Below are positions 44,301 through 55,654 of a stretch of DNA of 64,000 bases, piece by piece. A program made the position numbers and the translations under genes. Below the pieces are notes generated by a model. It saw only the letters and a program-made list of their open reading frames with translations, was not told where the DNA came from and did not search any database. Each line of letters begins with the position of its first letter. Positions within the stretch are counted from its first letter, which is position 1. This DNA is from Carya illinoinensis (Eukaryota; Streptophyta; Magnoliopsida; Fagales; Juglandaceae), in contig NC_056765.1 of the NCBI RefSeq assembly GCF_018687715.1, positions 32,324,254-32,388,253 of the forward strand. Direction: 5' to 3'.

Positions 44301-47300
44301 AAACTTACCACCAACCCCTTCCATAGTTGTTTACACAAGCTTATACAACCTGAAAAATTTATTTTCTCGAGATTTGGAGCTCCACTCAAATCTGGTATTT
44401 CAATCAAGTTCTCACAAGAATTCAGATCTAATTCCTTCAAATTGGGTAAAACCTGTTATAAACAAACAAGTTGTTATAAATTAGATAAAAATATGAATAT
44501 ATTAACTTATTTGGAAAAGATATGACGGAAATTATTAAGAAGAATGCGTATTTCTACAAATGAGAAACTTACCACCAACCCCTTCCATAGTTGTTTGATT
44601 TGGGTGTAAGACATTCTTAATTCTTGTAGTTGTTTGAGCACTTTGATGGATGGGTGGACCTTACACAAGCTTCTACAATATAAAAATTCTATTATCTCGA
44701 GATTTGGAGCTCCACTCAAATCTGGTATTTCAATCAAGTTCTCACAAAAATCCACATATAATTGTTTCAAATTGGGTAAAACCTGTTATAAACAAACAAG
44801 TTGTTATAAATTAGATAAAAATATGAATATATTAACTTATTTGGAAAAGATATGACGGAAATTATTAAGAAGAATGCGTATTTCTACAAATGAGAAACTT
44901 ACCACCAACCCCTTCCATAGTTGTTTGATTCGGGTGCAAGACATTTTTAATTTTTGTAGTTGTTTGAGCACTTTGATAGATGGGTGGACCTTACACAAGC
45001 TTCTACAATATGAAAAGTCTATTTCCTCAATATTTGGGGCTCCACTCAAATCTGGTATTTCAATCAAGTTCTCACAAAAATTCAGATATAATTGCTTCAA
45101 ATTGGGTAAAACCTGTTATAAACAAACAAGTTGTTATAAATTAGATAAAAATATGAATATATTAACTTATTTGGAAAATATATGAAGGGGATTATTAAGA
45201 AGAATGCGTATTTCTACAAATGAGAAACTTACCACCAACCCCTTCCATAGTTGTTTGATTCGGGTGTGAGACATTCTTAATTCTTGTAGTTGTTTGAGCA
45301 CTTTGATGGATGGGTGGACCTTACACAAGCTTCTACAACCTGAAAAATTTATTTTCTCGAGATTTGGGGCTTCACTCAAATCTGGTATTTCAATCAAGTT
45401 CTCACAAGAATTCAGATCTAATTCCTTCAAATTGGGTAAAACCTGTTATAAACAAACAAGTTGTTATAAATTAGATAAAAATATGAATATATTAACTTAT
45501 TTGGAAAAGATATGAAGGGGATTATTAAGAAGAATGCGTATTTCTACAAATGAGAAACTTACCACCAACCCCTTCCATAGTTGTTTACACAAGCTTCTAC
45601 AATATGAAAAATTTATTTTCTCGAGATTTGGAGCTCCACTCAAATCTGGTATTTCAATCAAGTTCTCACAAGAATTCAGATCTAATTCCTTCAAATTGGG
45701 TAAAACCTGTTATAAACAAACAAGTTGTTATAAATTAGATAAAAATATGAATATATTAACTTATTTGGAAAAGATATGACGGAAATTATTAAGAAGAATG
45801 CGTATTTCTACAAATGAGAAACTTACAACCAACCCCTTCCATAGTTGTTTGATTCGGGTGTGAGACATTCTTGATTCTTGTAGTTGTTTGAGCACTTTGA
45901 TGGATGGGTGGACCTTACACAAGCTTCTACAATATACAAATTTTATTATCTCGAGATTTGGAGCTCCACTCAAATCTGGTATTTCAATCAAGTTCACACA
46001 AGAACTCAGATCTAATTCCTTCAAATTGGGTAAAACCTGTTATAAATAAACAAGTTATAAATTAGATAAAAATATGAATATATTAACTTATTTGGAAAAG
46101 ATATGAAGGGGATTATTAAGAAGAATGCGTATTTCTACAAATGAAAAACTTACCACCAACCATTTTCATAGTTGTTTGATTCGGGTGCCAGACATTCTTA
46201 ATTCTTGTAGTTGTTTGAGCACTTTGATAGATGGGTGGATCTCAGACAATTTTTTACATTCTGAAAAGTCTATTTTCTCAAGTTTTGGGACTTTTGTCAA
46301 ATTTGACATTTCAATCAAGTTCTCACAATTTCTAAGATTTAATTCTTTCTAATTGGGTAAAACTTATTATAAACAAAACAAATAGTTATAAATTAGATTA
46401 AAATAAGAATATATTAACTTATTTAGAAAAAGACAGAAAGAGAGATTATTAAGATGAATGCGTATTTATATGAGCAAAAAACTTACCAACGACCCCGTCC
46501 ATAGTTGTTCGATGCAGCTATCAGACATATTTAATACAATAAGATTTTTTGGTTGGAAACTCCGCGGCCAGGATTTCAAAGGATATCCATACCATTTTAG
46601 GAACTGCAACTTATCGCTTGGCATGTATTCTAAAGGATTTCCAGACCCTTTTATATATCCAAAAGCACAGATATAAAGTAATCTCAAATTTATCATCTTT
46701 GAGAATGCTTCGGCATTAGTTATATCGGTACGATTTGTTCCAAGAATACTATCACAACTGAGGGCCATGCCTTCAATTGCATCAGTTCCCTAGTAACCAA
46801 GAAGAATGGATTAGCAAGAATTAGGATGAAAATATACCTTTTTATATTAATCTCTACACTAATCAACTTACAGTATCATTATTCAGTACGTGAACGACAT
46901 CTTCACGATGAAACAGCCTACTACGTCGTCCAGGTTCTTGACGACATTCGCGGCGAACTATTTGCCGACCCATTTCTTTTAGCAAATCATGCATGGTCAA
47001 CCTTTCTTTAAAGTATACGTCATCTTTGCTTACGAGTGACTTATCGATGAGAACCTGAATGACGTCGGCCGAATATATTTTCTTAAAATCTATCCATCGA
47101 TCAGAAAAACATGCCAGATCCAAAAACAATATTTTCTGCGGTTCCTCCAGCCCATCAAAACTTATTTTAAGAATATCAAAAATTTCAGGTTTAGGATTCG
47201 CTTTCAAGTTATCCCTAGCACCTTTCCAGAAATCTATTGTTCTCCCAAATAAGAAGCAACCCAAAACTTTAAGAGCTAAAGGAAGGCCTCCAGCATAATT

Positions 47301-48733
47301 CACAAAATCCATAGATAGATCCTTGTAATCCTCTGGAGGATGGGTTTCGTCGAAGGCTGACAAACTAAAGAGCTCCAAAGCATCGGTGGTATGAAGCGGC
47401 TCAACCTTATATCTATTCACTTTATTTCTTTCCAACAGATGACTATCTCTGCATGTCATAATTACCCTACTCCCTGGACCAAACCAATTATGATCCCCTG
47501 CTAATGCCGTCAGTTGCTTTTCACAATCCACATCATCAAGAATGATAAGAACCTTTTTATTCCGCAACCTGGTGCTCATCAACATGAGTCCATCGCGATG
47601 ATCCCATACATGTATTTCTTGTTGCATGATCTTAGAAAGAAGTTTTTTTTGTAAAGAAGCTAGATCAGGAGCAGTAGTAGATCTTTCTCTAGTACAAGAA
47701 ATAAAGCCGCTTCCTTTGAATTGACAATAAAATCTATAATAAATTATTTCCGCCAGCGTTGTTTTACCAACGCCACCCATCCCATGAATTCCTAAGAAGC
47801 GAACGTCATTCGATTCCATATGCAATAAGGTCAAAATTTCCCCTACACGGGAGTCTATTCCAACAATTTTCTGGTTTTCATGAATTAGAATATTTGGCAT
47901 TGTATAATTGTAGAGTATCATTTCACTGATTTGTTGTATAATTGTTGACTCGTACCTGTAATTTGATAAAACAATTAATATAGACGAAAGCTGAATAGGC
48001 ACGAACGGACAAACAAAAAAAAACTCTTTTAACTTATAATTAGAATATTTAGCATCGTTTTGTAGAAAAATTATAAATGTCATGAGTAGCTAGATAGATA
48101 GTCGTTAATAACAACACTAACACTAACAATAACCGCAAAAGTACTAGCTAGTCGTTACCTGTCCCCATTTATGTGCTCTCCCTTAATATAACCGACTTTT
48201 GTGAAAGCATTTCTCCAAGTATTACTCTCTTCGATGTCTACCATGGGATCTTTTTCATGTGCGGCGAAAGCTTCTGCAAAAGTCCCTCTTTGTTTTCTTA
48301 CATGGGAAGGATCCACATGGTAGAAAATAGGAATAATTGTGAGATTCTTCTTTTCCTCCCATTCAACGATCTCGGCAAGTTCCCTGAGGCACCATTTCGA
48401 AAAAGCATAATTTTTTGAAAAAATGACAATGGCGTATCGGGATTCTTGAATTGCTTGCATAAGCTCTTGAGAAATGTATGTTCCTCGCTCGAGTGATTCG
48501 TCATCCCTAAAGACGAGAATACCTTTCCCTTTTAAATAGGAATATAGATGATCCGTAAAACTTCTGCGAGTGTCTTCGCCACAGAAACTAAGGAAAACAT
48601 CATGTTTCCATCGAGCCGTCGAGGAAGAAGGTAAGGAAGAGGTTTCATTTTCTTCCGAACAAGATGAATTGTCTCTTTTTCTTTTCTTAGTATTCTCGGA
48701 ATTAGTAGATGAAGAGGGTCTTTGAGTGGCCAT
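41349..48733 (-). CDS. TIR-NBS-LRR (TNL) resistance protein with tandemly multiplied LRR exons
   Basis: Exons, 5' to 3': TIR 48733-48159; NB-ARC 47955-46872; LRR-a 46789-46487; eleven usable copies of one LRR exon between 46036 and 42741; LRR-z 42616-41987; C-JID 41867-41349. Skipping the dead copy at 46154-46363 gives 5214 nt, about 1737 residues, in one frame. KKRKR at 16-20 may be a nuclear signal. TIR starts near 42 (KHDVFLSF) with the likely NADase Glu118 in SKWCLREL. NB-ARC has P-loop GMGGVGKTT (250-258), kinase-2 KVLIILDDVD, GSRVIMTCRD, GGLPLALKVLG, LFLDLACF and MHDLL (513-517). C-JID shows GSRIPEWVHNKSIGSSLQIE. TNLs sense effectors, and their TIR enzyme activity drives immunity through EDS1. 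The first repeats give NLKELDLNSCENLIEIPDLS and LKQLQELRMSHTRIKQLW. Most introns in the array begin GTAAGT. Confidence 0.88.
44057..44191 (-). other. LRR exon copy with lost canonical donor
   Basis: This copy has the shared 66-nt deletion plus loss of the TTACCACCAACC segment that holds the normal donor. The next GT (AAG|GTTTCT) is weak but would still end in phase 0 (45 codons). Without splicing there, translation meets a TAG shortly after. Confidence 0.65.
46154..46363 (-). pseudogene. Dead LRR exon copy at the 5' end of the array
   Basis: The acceptor changed from AACAG|G to AATAAG. The exon contains an in-frame TAG near its start (PN*KELNL) and a TGA at the position of Trp in QLWKW. Because the exon is phase 0-0, skipping it keeps the TNL frame. 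Inclusion would truncate the protein before most LRRs. Confidence 0.75.
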
Positions 48734-48809
48734 GAATGCAGTGCGAGAGATTTAGAAGCTTAATTGTGGAAGGTGGGAATATTGGTAATTTGCGGGCTTA
48801 GACAATGAG

Positions 48810-50035
48810 AAGAACAATGAAGATATCCTGAGTTGATCTGTATCATCATGTATATATAGAAGCTAGGTCGACCTGAGCAGGAAAGTTCCAGGAAGATGCA
48901 GCGGTTGTGAAATGCATTATTGATTACAAGCGCGTATGTACGTAATTTCGGGCTTCCACCTACTTTTGAACTTTTTGACTAAAACACGAATAATCATGGA
49001 GAGGAAGATTAAAATCAAATGTAATTTCTTTGAATGATACGAGAAGGTTCGATAACTCTTCCTGCATTTGATTAAAATGCGTACTTTGGGCCTATGAATA
49101 CATACGAAGGTTTTTCGCAACTTCCCGCAATTCATTGAAAGCCCATATTGACTGACTCGGCTACATTTTTCAAAGGAAGAAGAAATTTAGCTACTTAATT
49201 TTTTTGATTGACTAACCAACTTTCTTACCAACTTGTCGACCTTCCTATGTGACTATGTCTTTTTACGGAGAGAAAACTTCCTGCCGACACTTTCTAAATC
49301 TATTTTATTTTCTTTCTCAAAAAAAAAAAAAAACTTGCGTTTTAAATAATGCAGTTGTTTTTAAAGTCTCTTGCCTATTTAAAATATGGACAATGCTAGG
49401 AAACTATTAAATGTACTCACAAATTTACATATTAGTACAAATGAGTTTTTTTTATTTACTTTTAATCATTTTTTAAGCATCCTTAATCATTAAAAAAAAT
49501 AAAAAAAATAAAAAATCACTAATAGTCATTTGCTTAAATATTAAGAAAAATAAAAAATAAAATAAAATAAAAATAAATGAGTGTGCACATTTAGTATACA
49601 TATTTAGTAATCATACTATTATTTTCTTAAAAATATTATCACATATCTTTGGAGTACATGAAAAACTCTACATAACAATTTTATAAATTAAATAAATATG
49701 AAATCTATATAAAAAAAAAATTAATTCTTTAAAAGTAGATCTTTTTTTTTTTTAAAATTATTCGACGTTTACATACTCTACAATTTTATGCATGCTCTGA
49801 GATTATGTAACAATATTCTATTAATTAACTAGTACTACTTATTTCAAGAGTACCACAAAATATATATTTTGTTTCAATTTTTGATTTTGGTATATTTTTG
49901 TTTTATGAATATAAGATTTATAATCTTGTGGAAAAACAATACCAATAGGAAAGAATAGATAAAAGTTTAGTTAGATTTAGCGCTCAATTACAAGAGTTCA
50001 TGTATTGAAATTGGATTTAGGTCATAATTGCGTTA
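48810..50035. repeat. TNL upstream region, tandem copy 1
   Basis: It shares ordered blocks with 50095-51475: GTCGACCTGAGCAGGAAAGT (48869/50170), GCGTATGTACGTAATTTC, CTTCCTGCCGACACTTTCTA (about 49278/50752), and AAAATATATATTTTGTTTCA (49857/51290). No gene is seen; it holds the TNL promoter at its left end. Confidence 0.8.
48851..48858 (-). promoter_or_regulatory. Candidate TATA box of the TNL
   Basis: TATATATA lies about 118 bp upstream of the TNL ATG. It is conserved in the duplicate upstream copy (about 50137-50147) next to the shared sequence GAAGCTAG. Confidence 0.45.
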
Positions 50036-50094
50036 GGATTAGGGTCTAAAGGAAAAACTTGACCAAATAAAATCCAAGAATATTATCCAATGCA

Positions 50095-51475
50095 ACCACA
50101 ATTAGAACAACACTGAAGATGTCCTGGGGTGATCTGTATGTATATATAGAAGCTAGCCAAGGAGTACTAGTACTACTGGTCGACCTGAGCAGGAAAGTTC
50201 CAGGAAGATGCAGCATCAACTTTCTGTTATGGAATGCATTGATTACAATTGCGTATGTACGTAATTTCCAGTTGGGCTTCCACCCACTTTGGAACTTTTT
50301 GACTATAACACAAATAAACATGGACATTGTTATAAAACCCAATTCAAGTATGGATTATATATGTTAGTAGTACAAGGATAATTATTAAAGTAGATTTTCA
50401 ACGTAAAAACAGTGTGATCAACGTCCATATTTATCAAGTCTAATCACAAGTCTCCGTTGATCGTTCCCCTTAATTTCTTAGTCATGATCCAGAGGAAGAT
50501 TAAAATCAAAAGTGTAAAAGAAGTAATTTCTTTGAATGACACCGTAAGGTTCTATCAACTCTTCCTGCAGTTTGTTAAAACGCATTCTATGGGCTATGAA
50601 TGCATACGAATGTTTTGTGCAACTTCCTGCAATTCATTAAAAGCTCCTGTTGACTGATTTGGCTGCATTTTCTAGAGGAAGAAGAAATTCATTGCACATA
50701 GTAGCTACTCACCGACCTTTTGGACCTGCCTATGTTTTTACGAATAGAAAACTTCCTGCCGACACTTTCTAAATCTACTTTTTTCTTTTTAAAAAAATAA
50801 ACCTGCATTTTTAATAATGCAGTTCCTTTTAAATTAAGTCGTCTCTTGCCTATTTCAAATATCGACAATACTATAGAGTGATTACTAAATATGTATGCTC
50901 ACTAAATATACAAATTAATATAAATAAGTTTTTTATTTTTTTAATTATTTTTTAAACATCTTTAACTATTAAGAAAAAAAAAAATAAGTGGACACATTTG
51001 GTTGGCATATTTGTTAATCATACTATAATTTTCTTAAAATATTATCACTTATCTTTTACGTATGTGAAAAATTATACATAACAATTTTTTAAATTAAGTA
51101 AATACGGAATTTATATAAAAAAAATTAATATTTTAAAAGTAGATCTTACTTAAAAAAAGAAAAAAAATTATCGACGCTTATATACTCCACAACTGCATCT
51201 ATCGTTACTTTTTAGGATAAGACCACGTTATGCATACCATGCGATTATGTAACAATATTCTATTAAACTACTTATTACAAGAGTACTACAAAATATATAT
51301 TTTGTTTCAATTTTTTATTTTGGTATATTTTTGTTTTATGCTATATTATAAGAGTTATAATTTTGTGGAAAAACAATACCAATAAGAAAGAATAGATCAA
51401 GTTTAGTTATAGATTTAGCGCTGAATTATAAGAGTTCATGCATTGAAATTAGGCTTAGGTCATAATTGCAACCAC
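50095..51475. repeat. TNL upstream region, tandem copy 2
   Basis: A second copy of the TNL promoter-containing region, slightly diverged and not followed by a TIR exon. Short ORFs here lack family features. Further decayed blocks (CCACCCACTTTAGAACTTTT; GATATTCTTATCTGTAAAGA twice) continue to about 51765. Confidence 0.8.
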
Positions 51476-52631
51476 AAATAAGTCTGGATATATTCATTCT
51501 ATTAACCTTATTAATAATGAAATCATTCGTACAAATTAGCAGGAGAGTCTTTTCTCTTGGTCAGCTTAGACAGCATATTTCCAGGGTTGCTTGGGTTCCA
51601 CCCACTTTAGAACTTTTTGACTAAAACAGGAATAATGAAGATATTCTTATCTGTAAAGAATATGCGACAGCATATTTGCCGGGTGGCTTCCACCCACTTT
51701 AAAACTTTTTGACTAAAAATACTAATAATGAAGATATTCTTATCTGTAAAGAATATGAGAAAGATAATCCTACCGATCGAGGATCTATATTTTTCGATAA
51801 TTTTTTTAAATAAAGTTATTTTTTAATTAATAATTAAAAAAATAATTTTTAATAATATTGTGAATTTTTTAAAAATATTTGAAGATATAAAAAATAATTA
51901 AAAAAATATAAAAAAAGATCAATTGATCTTGTCAGGATCACCATTCCGCCTTCAAGGGAATCAGGAATAATCATGCCATACAACTAATACTGTTAAATTA
52001 GATTTTCAACGTAAAAACTGAGTGCGAGTACCTTCAACGTCTATATTTATCCAAGTCTAATCACAAGTCGCTCATTCATGTTCTCCTTAATTTCCTAGTC
52101 ATGATCCAAAAAAAGATCAATGCGTAAAAGAAATAATTTCCTGAATGACACGATAAGAGGGTGTTTTCTATGCAATTCCAAATAATGATGGTACCAATAC
52201 GTGGGAAAAGGATCAAAACTATTCTATTTTCTATCCATTGTTTTGGACGTCATGTCCCACCACCATCAATGCAACCATTCATATGTACTATATAAAGAGA
52301 ATTCGGCGTAATTGACTTAGAAACATTCTAATACTTAATTCAGTATCACACAAGTAATTCAAAATTTAAAAATAGATCACTTTCAAGGAATACCCAGTTT
52401 ATATAGATTTCTAGTTTAAATCAGATTTGCACTGTATTGAATCACCCCCATGATGCTTATCTTGTACAGTGTTTACTGGGGGAAGGTTCAGCATGCGCAG
52501 CTCCGCTTTAGTAACTTGTTGACTACTGCATCTGAATTTAATGATCATTTTACTGCCCTACATCTTTAGTCCTACAAGAGCTGAGAAGAACAGAAATGAA
52601 GAGACCTGAGCTGGAAAGTTCCAAGTAGATC

Positions 52632-52892
52632 ATGCAACAATGTCATGATCTGTCCAGTCAAAATTGTCAGGCCATCAAAAGTCTGTATTATTGTAGTCAC
52701 CAAAAGTCTGAATTCCAATTTCCACATGCAACCACTCTGAAATTGACTCCCTCTGTGATTAGCGCTTGGAAGCCACCTGGTAATTACGTACGTACGTACG
52801 CGCTACGCGATTTTGGTGGTGATGGGGACGTGGACAAATATATTTTTATTGAAGCATACACCAAGGATGCGGACGAGGAAAAATATCTGTAA
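52632..52892 (+). CDS. Hypothetical 86-aa ORF, copy 1
   Basis: ATG-initiated ORF starting MQQCHDLSSQNCQAIKSLYY and ending YTKDADEEKYL. It recurs unchanged at 56132-56392. It falls in the identical tract of the duplication, so its sameness is not evidence of selection. No domain recognised. It may be non-coding. Confidence 0.2.
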   Translation: MQQCHDLSSQNCQAIKSLYYCSHQKSEFQFPHATTLKLTPSVISAWKPPGNYVRTYALRDFGGDGDVDKYIFIEAYTKDADEEKYL

Positions 52893-53833
52893 TTAACAAT
52901 CAATGACAAACGTACGCATGCTTTCCTAATTGACTCCCATATCCAATATAATGGGCTTGCTCACAACTAGGGCCAGTTGCCCTATTCATATTGGGCATTG
53001 GCCCACGGCCCAATCTGAAATTTAGATTGGCCCACTCCTGTTTAAAAATATTAATGTAAAAAAATAATGTAAAGTTAAAAAACTAAAATTTAAATACAAT
53101 GACTACATCAAACTACAAATCGCAAGTAATAAAATTAAATTTAAAACTATAAATCACAATAAATTTAAATTTACAGCATCAACATATTAATATGAAATAG
53201 CCACAATGACACAATCTACTGCATTAGTTTTAAGTCTTGACAGTCTATACTTCATGCATTTGAGTCGATGGCTCGATAGTGATTTCTAATTTTCCTACAT
53301 GAATTTTTATTGATCAGATGCATTATCTTTTTCTTTTTCTTATAATAGGTAGTATAATAATGCACTATAGAATTAGGTACTGTACTATCATGACAACAAA
53401 GTGAAAAAGAAAAAGAAATAAAATCTTAATATTACAAATAGTAATCATGACCTCACCTCCACATCTAACTGTGACGAGTTTTACATTATGGTAATCATGG
53501 TATTGAGTTTCTCACCAATAAAGGAGCCATCCCATGATGTGTCCGTCTAAGTAGTCAGTCACCCACAATTAGTCTAGGCAATTTTTTGTCCTCAGATCTT
53601 ATTACTATTCATAAAATTCACATCTCATCTCACTTCCCAAACATCTTCTAAACCGATATATGTGACTGCATTTTCCTCTACCCAAGTTCTAGAATTTGGG
53701 TAAAGGATAATTAATGATAAAAAAAAAAAGAATAAATAAGTGAATCTAAACAGAAACCATTTAAAACAATATTTCACAAGTAATAGCACTCATTAATTCC
53801 TTGTCTTCCACAATGTAAATGGTAAATTACTCA

Positions 53834-54060
53834 TTAAGTGGTTTCACTTGAGCACCATGGTTTGTTTTTACGGGAACAGAGATTCTCAGTTAGTTGCAAC
53901 TCTTCTTTCTTTGCAGCTCCTACGTTTTCCACTAATTTACCTTCATTGAGGATATAGAGGTTGGCAACTACTATGCATCCCATTCCTCTGCAATAACTTT
54001 TAGATTCATCAAATCTCAATTCAGCCACCTTAACCTACAGGTACATGTTGGAGGGCATTT
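53834..54060 (-). pseudogene. Exon-like fragment of unknown gene, copy 1
   Basis: The minus strand encodes MAELRFDESKSYCRGMGCIV and KEELQLTENLCSRKNKPWCS. Diverged copies lie at about 57370-57570 and 60830-60985. The composition looks protein-like, but I do not recognise it and frames differ among copies. Confidence 0.3.
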
Positions 54061-54480
54061 TCTTAATAAACTCTCTCAGATGTAAATAATAAAAAATAAC
54101 AGAGCATTGTACCTTGACTATAAGGTGTTGTTTGGTCTTCCTACTGTACTGATGTTGTGAATAAAAAATAACTCCCACAGCAGATATAATCGGCAAATGC
54201 AAATCACCACAGCCAACTTGCCTAGCTCACACGGCTATAAAGAGCTTCCAATACTTAGATTACAACCAATGCATAATCAGAGGGCAGCTCACAATATCTA
54301 TGTATTAAATGTACCTAGCAATCACCAGCTTCTAGCATGCACAACAAACTTCAAAATGGCTTGAGAAAATAAAATGAATCGACATTTCATTGAACATGGA
54401 ACTTGGCGTTTACCCTCTGCGGAGATTTTTTTTGAAGGAATGCAATAAAAAGGTTGTCTTGAAAATCTATTTAGAAACTA

Positions 54481-55422
54481 TTGGCTATAAGATCTGTCCC
54501 ATTTTGCTTCCTTCTCAATCACTGTCTTGCTATAGGAGATTTTGCTGAAAAAATTTGGCTTATTTGTTCTATTGTTCTTGGAATTCCTTGGATAGAAGGT
54601 AGTTCTTGGAATCAGAGGGTGGAGTGCTGGTATAGGCGGGCAAAAAATTCTAATCGCCCGGGTCAATTGCTGGGTCTTCTTCCGACTATCATTACTTGGC
54701 GTCTATGGAGACGTCGCTGTAAAGCCAGAATGGAAGGCTTGATGGAATCAGTCCAACAGGTTTGGTGTTCTATTAAATATTGGGTCTCTTGGATCGGGTT
54801 AAAGCTTAAGGATGTCAACTTGCTCTCTCGACGTGACGAAGGTGTTTTACATTGCTTTAATATGCCTTTAAATGTTACGCGAAAAGAGTTTATTATTCCA
54901 GTCAAGTTGAAGCTCCCTAAGCCAGGTTGGGTCAAATTGAATGTTGATGGCTCTTCTCTAGGCAATCCAGGCCCGTCGGGTGCAAGAGGCATCATTCGCG
55001 ATGATAACGGTAATTTTCTTTGCGGGTTTGCAGCTGCCACTGGGCATAACTCCAACAACTATGCTGAACTGATGGGTTTACTCCATGGGCTTCGTCATAT
55101 TGGCCTGTTGGGTGTTTCATCTGTGGAAATCGAACTTGACTCCATGCTTGTGCTTAACTGGTTGAGGACTCAGAGATGTGGCCTGTGGTACATGGAAGAT
55201 TATTGGGATGAGATTCAGAGTCGTCTCGCAGGGCTTAATGTTTCTCTTGTTCACTGCTATAGAGAATGTAATTCGGTTGCGGATGGGCTTGCTAAACTGG
55301 GTGCTAAGGGCCATACCCTCTCATGGTTTTCTTTATCTGATCTACCTGCTTACATAAGAGGCAATATTCGGCTGGACAAAGGGGGTCTTCCCTACATTCG
55401 GAAAATTCGAAGACGATGTTAA
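54481..55422 (+). CDS. LINE ORF2 C-terminus with RNase H domain
   Basis: Open frame; the LINE part begins about 54519, directly after duplication copy A1, so the first residues are host sequence. The RNase H fold (about residues 145-280) shows NVDGSSLGNPGPSGARGIIR (first catalytic Asp), NNYAELMGLLHGL (Glu), VEIELDSMLVLNWL (Asp) and CNSVADGLAKLG (final Asp). The N-terminal part matches the linker after the zinc-binding domain (PTIITWRLWRRRCKARMEG). It is the 3' end of an RNase H-bearing plant LINE (or an independent RVT_3-type gene); no clear A tail is seen. Confidence 0.72.
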   Translation: MAIRSVPFCFLLNHCLAIGDFAEKIWLICSIVLGIPWIEGSSWNQRVECWYRRAKNSNRPGQLLGLLPTIITWRLWRRRCKARMEGLMESVQQVWCSIKYWVSWIGLKLKDVNLLSRRDEGVLHCFNMPLNVTRKEFIIPVKLKLPKPGWVKLNVDGSSLGNPGPSGARGIIRDDNGNFLCGFAAATGHNSNNYAELMGLLHGLRHIGLLGVSSVEIELDSMLVLNWLRTQRCGLWYMEDYWDEIQSRLAGLNVSLVHCYRECNSVADGLAKLGAKGHTLSWFSLSDLPAYIRGNIRLDKGGLPYIRKIRRRC

Positions 55423-55557
55423 TATATCTCGGTTGATGGCTTTATCTTCAGGTATGTCCTTTTCTTTACACTCATTTTTTCCTATTCTTACTTTTTGTCT
55501 GTGCAGGTTGTTTCTTGCAGGTTGTGGTTCTGCGTCTTTTTTTTTTTTTTATGTTTT

Positions 55558-55653
55558 TTGTGCACTTATGATCACATTATTTTTAGTCAAAATCAATGAG
55601 TTGTAGCAACAAAATCTATGGGTATAAAAAATATAAATAAATAAACACAAGTA
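55558..55653. repeat. Duplication junction block, copy 1
   Basis: From GTGCACTTATGATCACATTA to AACACAAGTAAAA. The same block is at 59401-59496, again directly before a copy of the duplicated segment, so it belongs to the ancestral repeat unit. Confidence 0.8.
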
Positions 55654-55654
55654 A

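Larger units (their letters stand above)
42741..46363 (-). repeat. Tandem array of twelve LRR exon-plus-intron units
   Basis: Exon copies (plus coordinates): 42741-42950, 43071-43280, 43401-43610, 43731-43940, 44057-44191, 44309-44452, 44573-44782, 44903-45112, 45233-45442, 45563-45706, 45827-46036, 46154-46363. Full copies are exactly 210 nt (70 codons, phase 0-0, about three LRRs). The period is 330 bp between full copies and 264 bp where an exon is 144 nt. Introns of about 120 bp are as similar as the exons and share TAATATATTCATATTTTTAT. The short copies at 44309 and 45563 lack the same 66 nt (22 codons). Such structure implies repeated unequal crossing-over. Confidence 0.93.
52155..54518. 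repeat. Segmental duplication, copy A1
   Basis: Nearly the same sequence as 55655-58044 at an offset of 3500 bp. By eye 52321-53049 is identical between copies, while the rest differs at a few percent with small indels. A1 ends abruptly at CCTTCTCAA, where RNase H LINE sequence begins. Confidence 0.92.

Noticed and set aside
42763..45779. Recurrent plus-strand ORFs of 62-103 codons through the array
   Set aside because: They are antisense shadows of the duplicated LRR exons; they recur only because the exon recurs.
42741..46363. CRISPR-like regular repeats
   Set aside because: Regular spacing comes from duplicated exons and introns of a plant TNL; the whole unit is repeated, with no unique spacers, and this is eukaryotic DNA.
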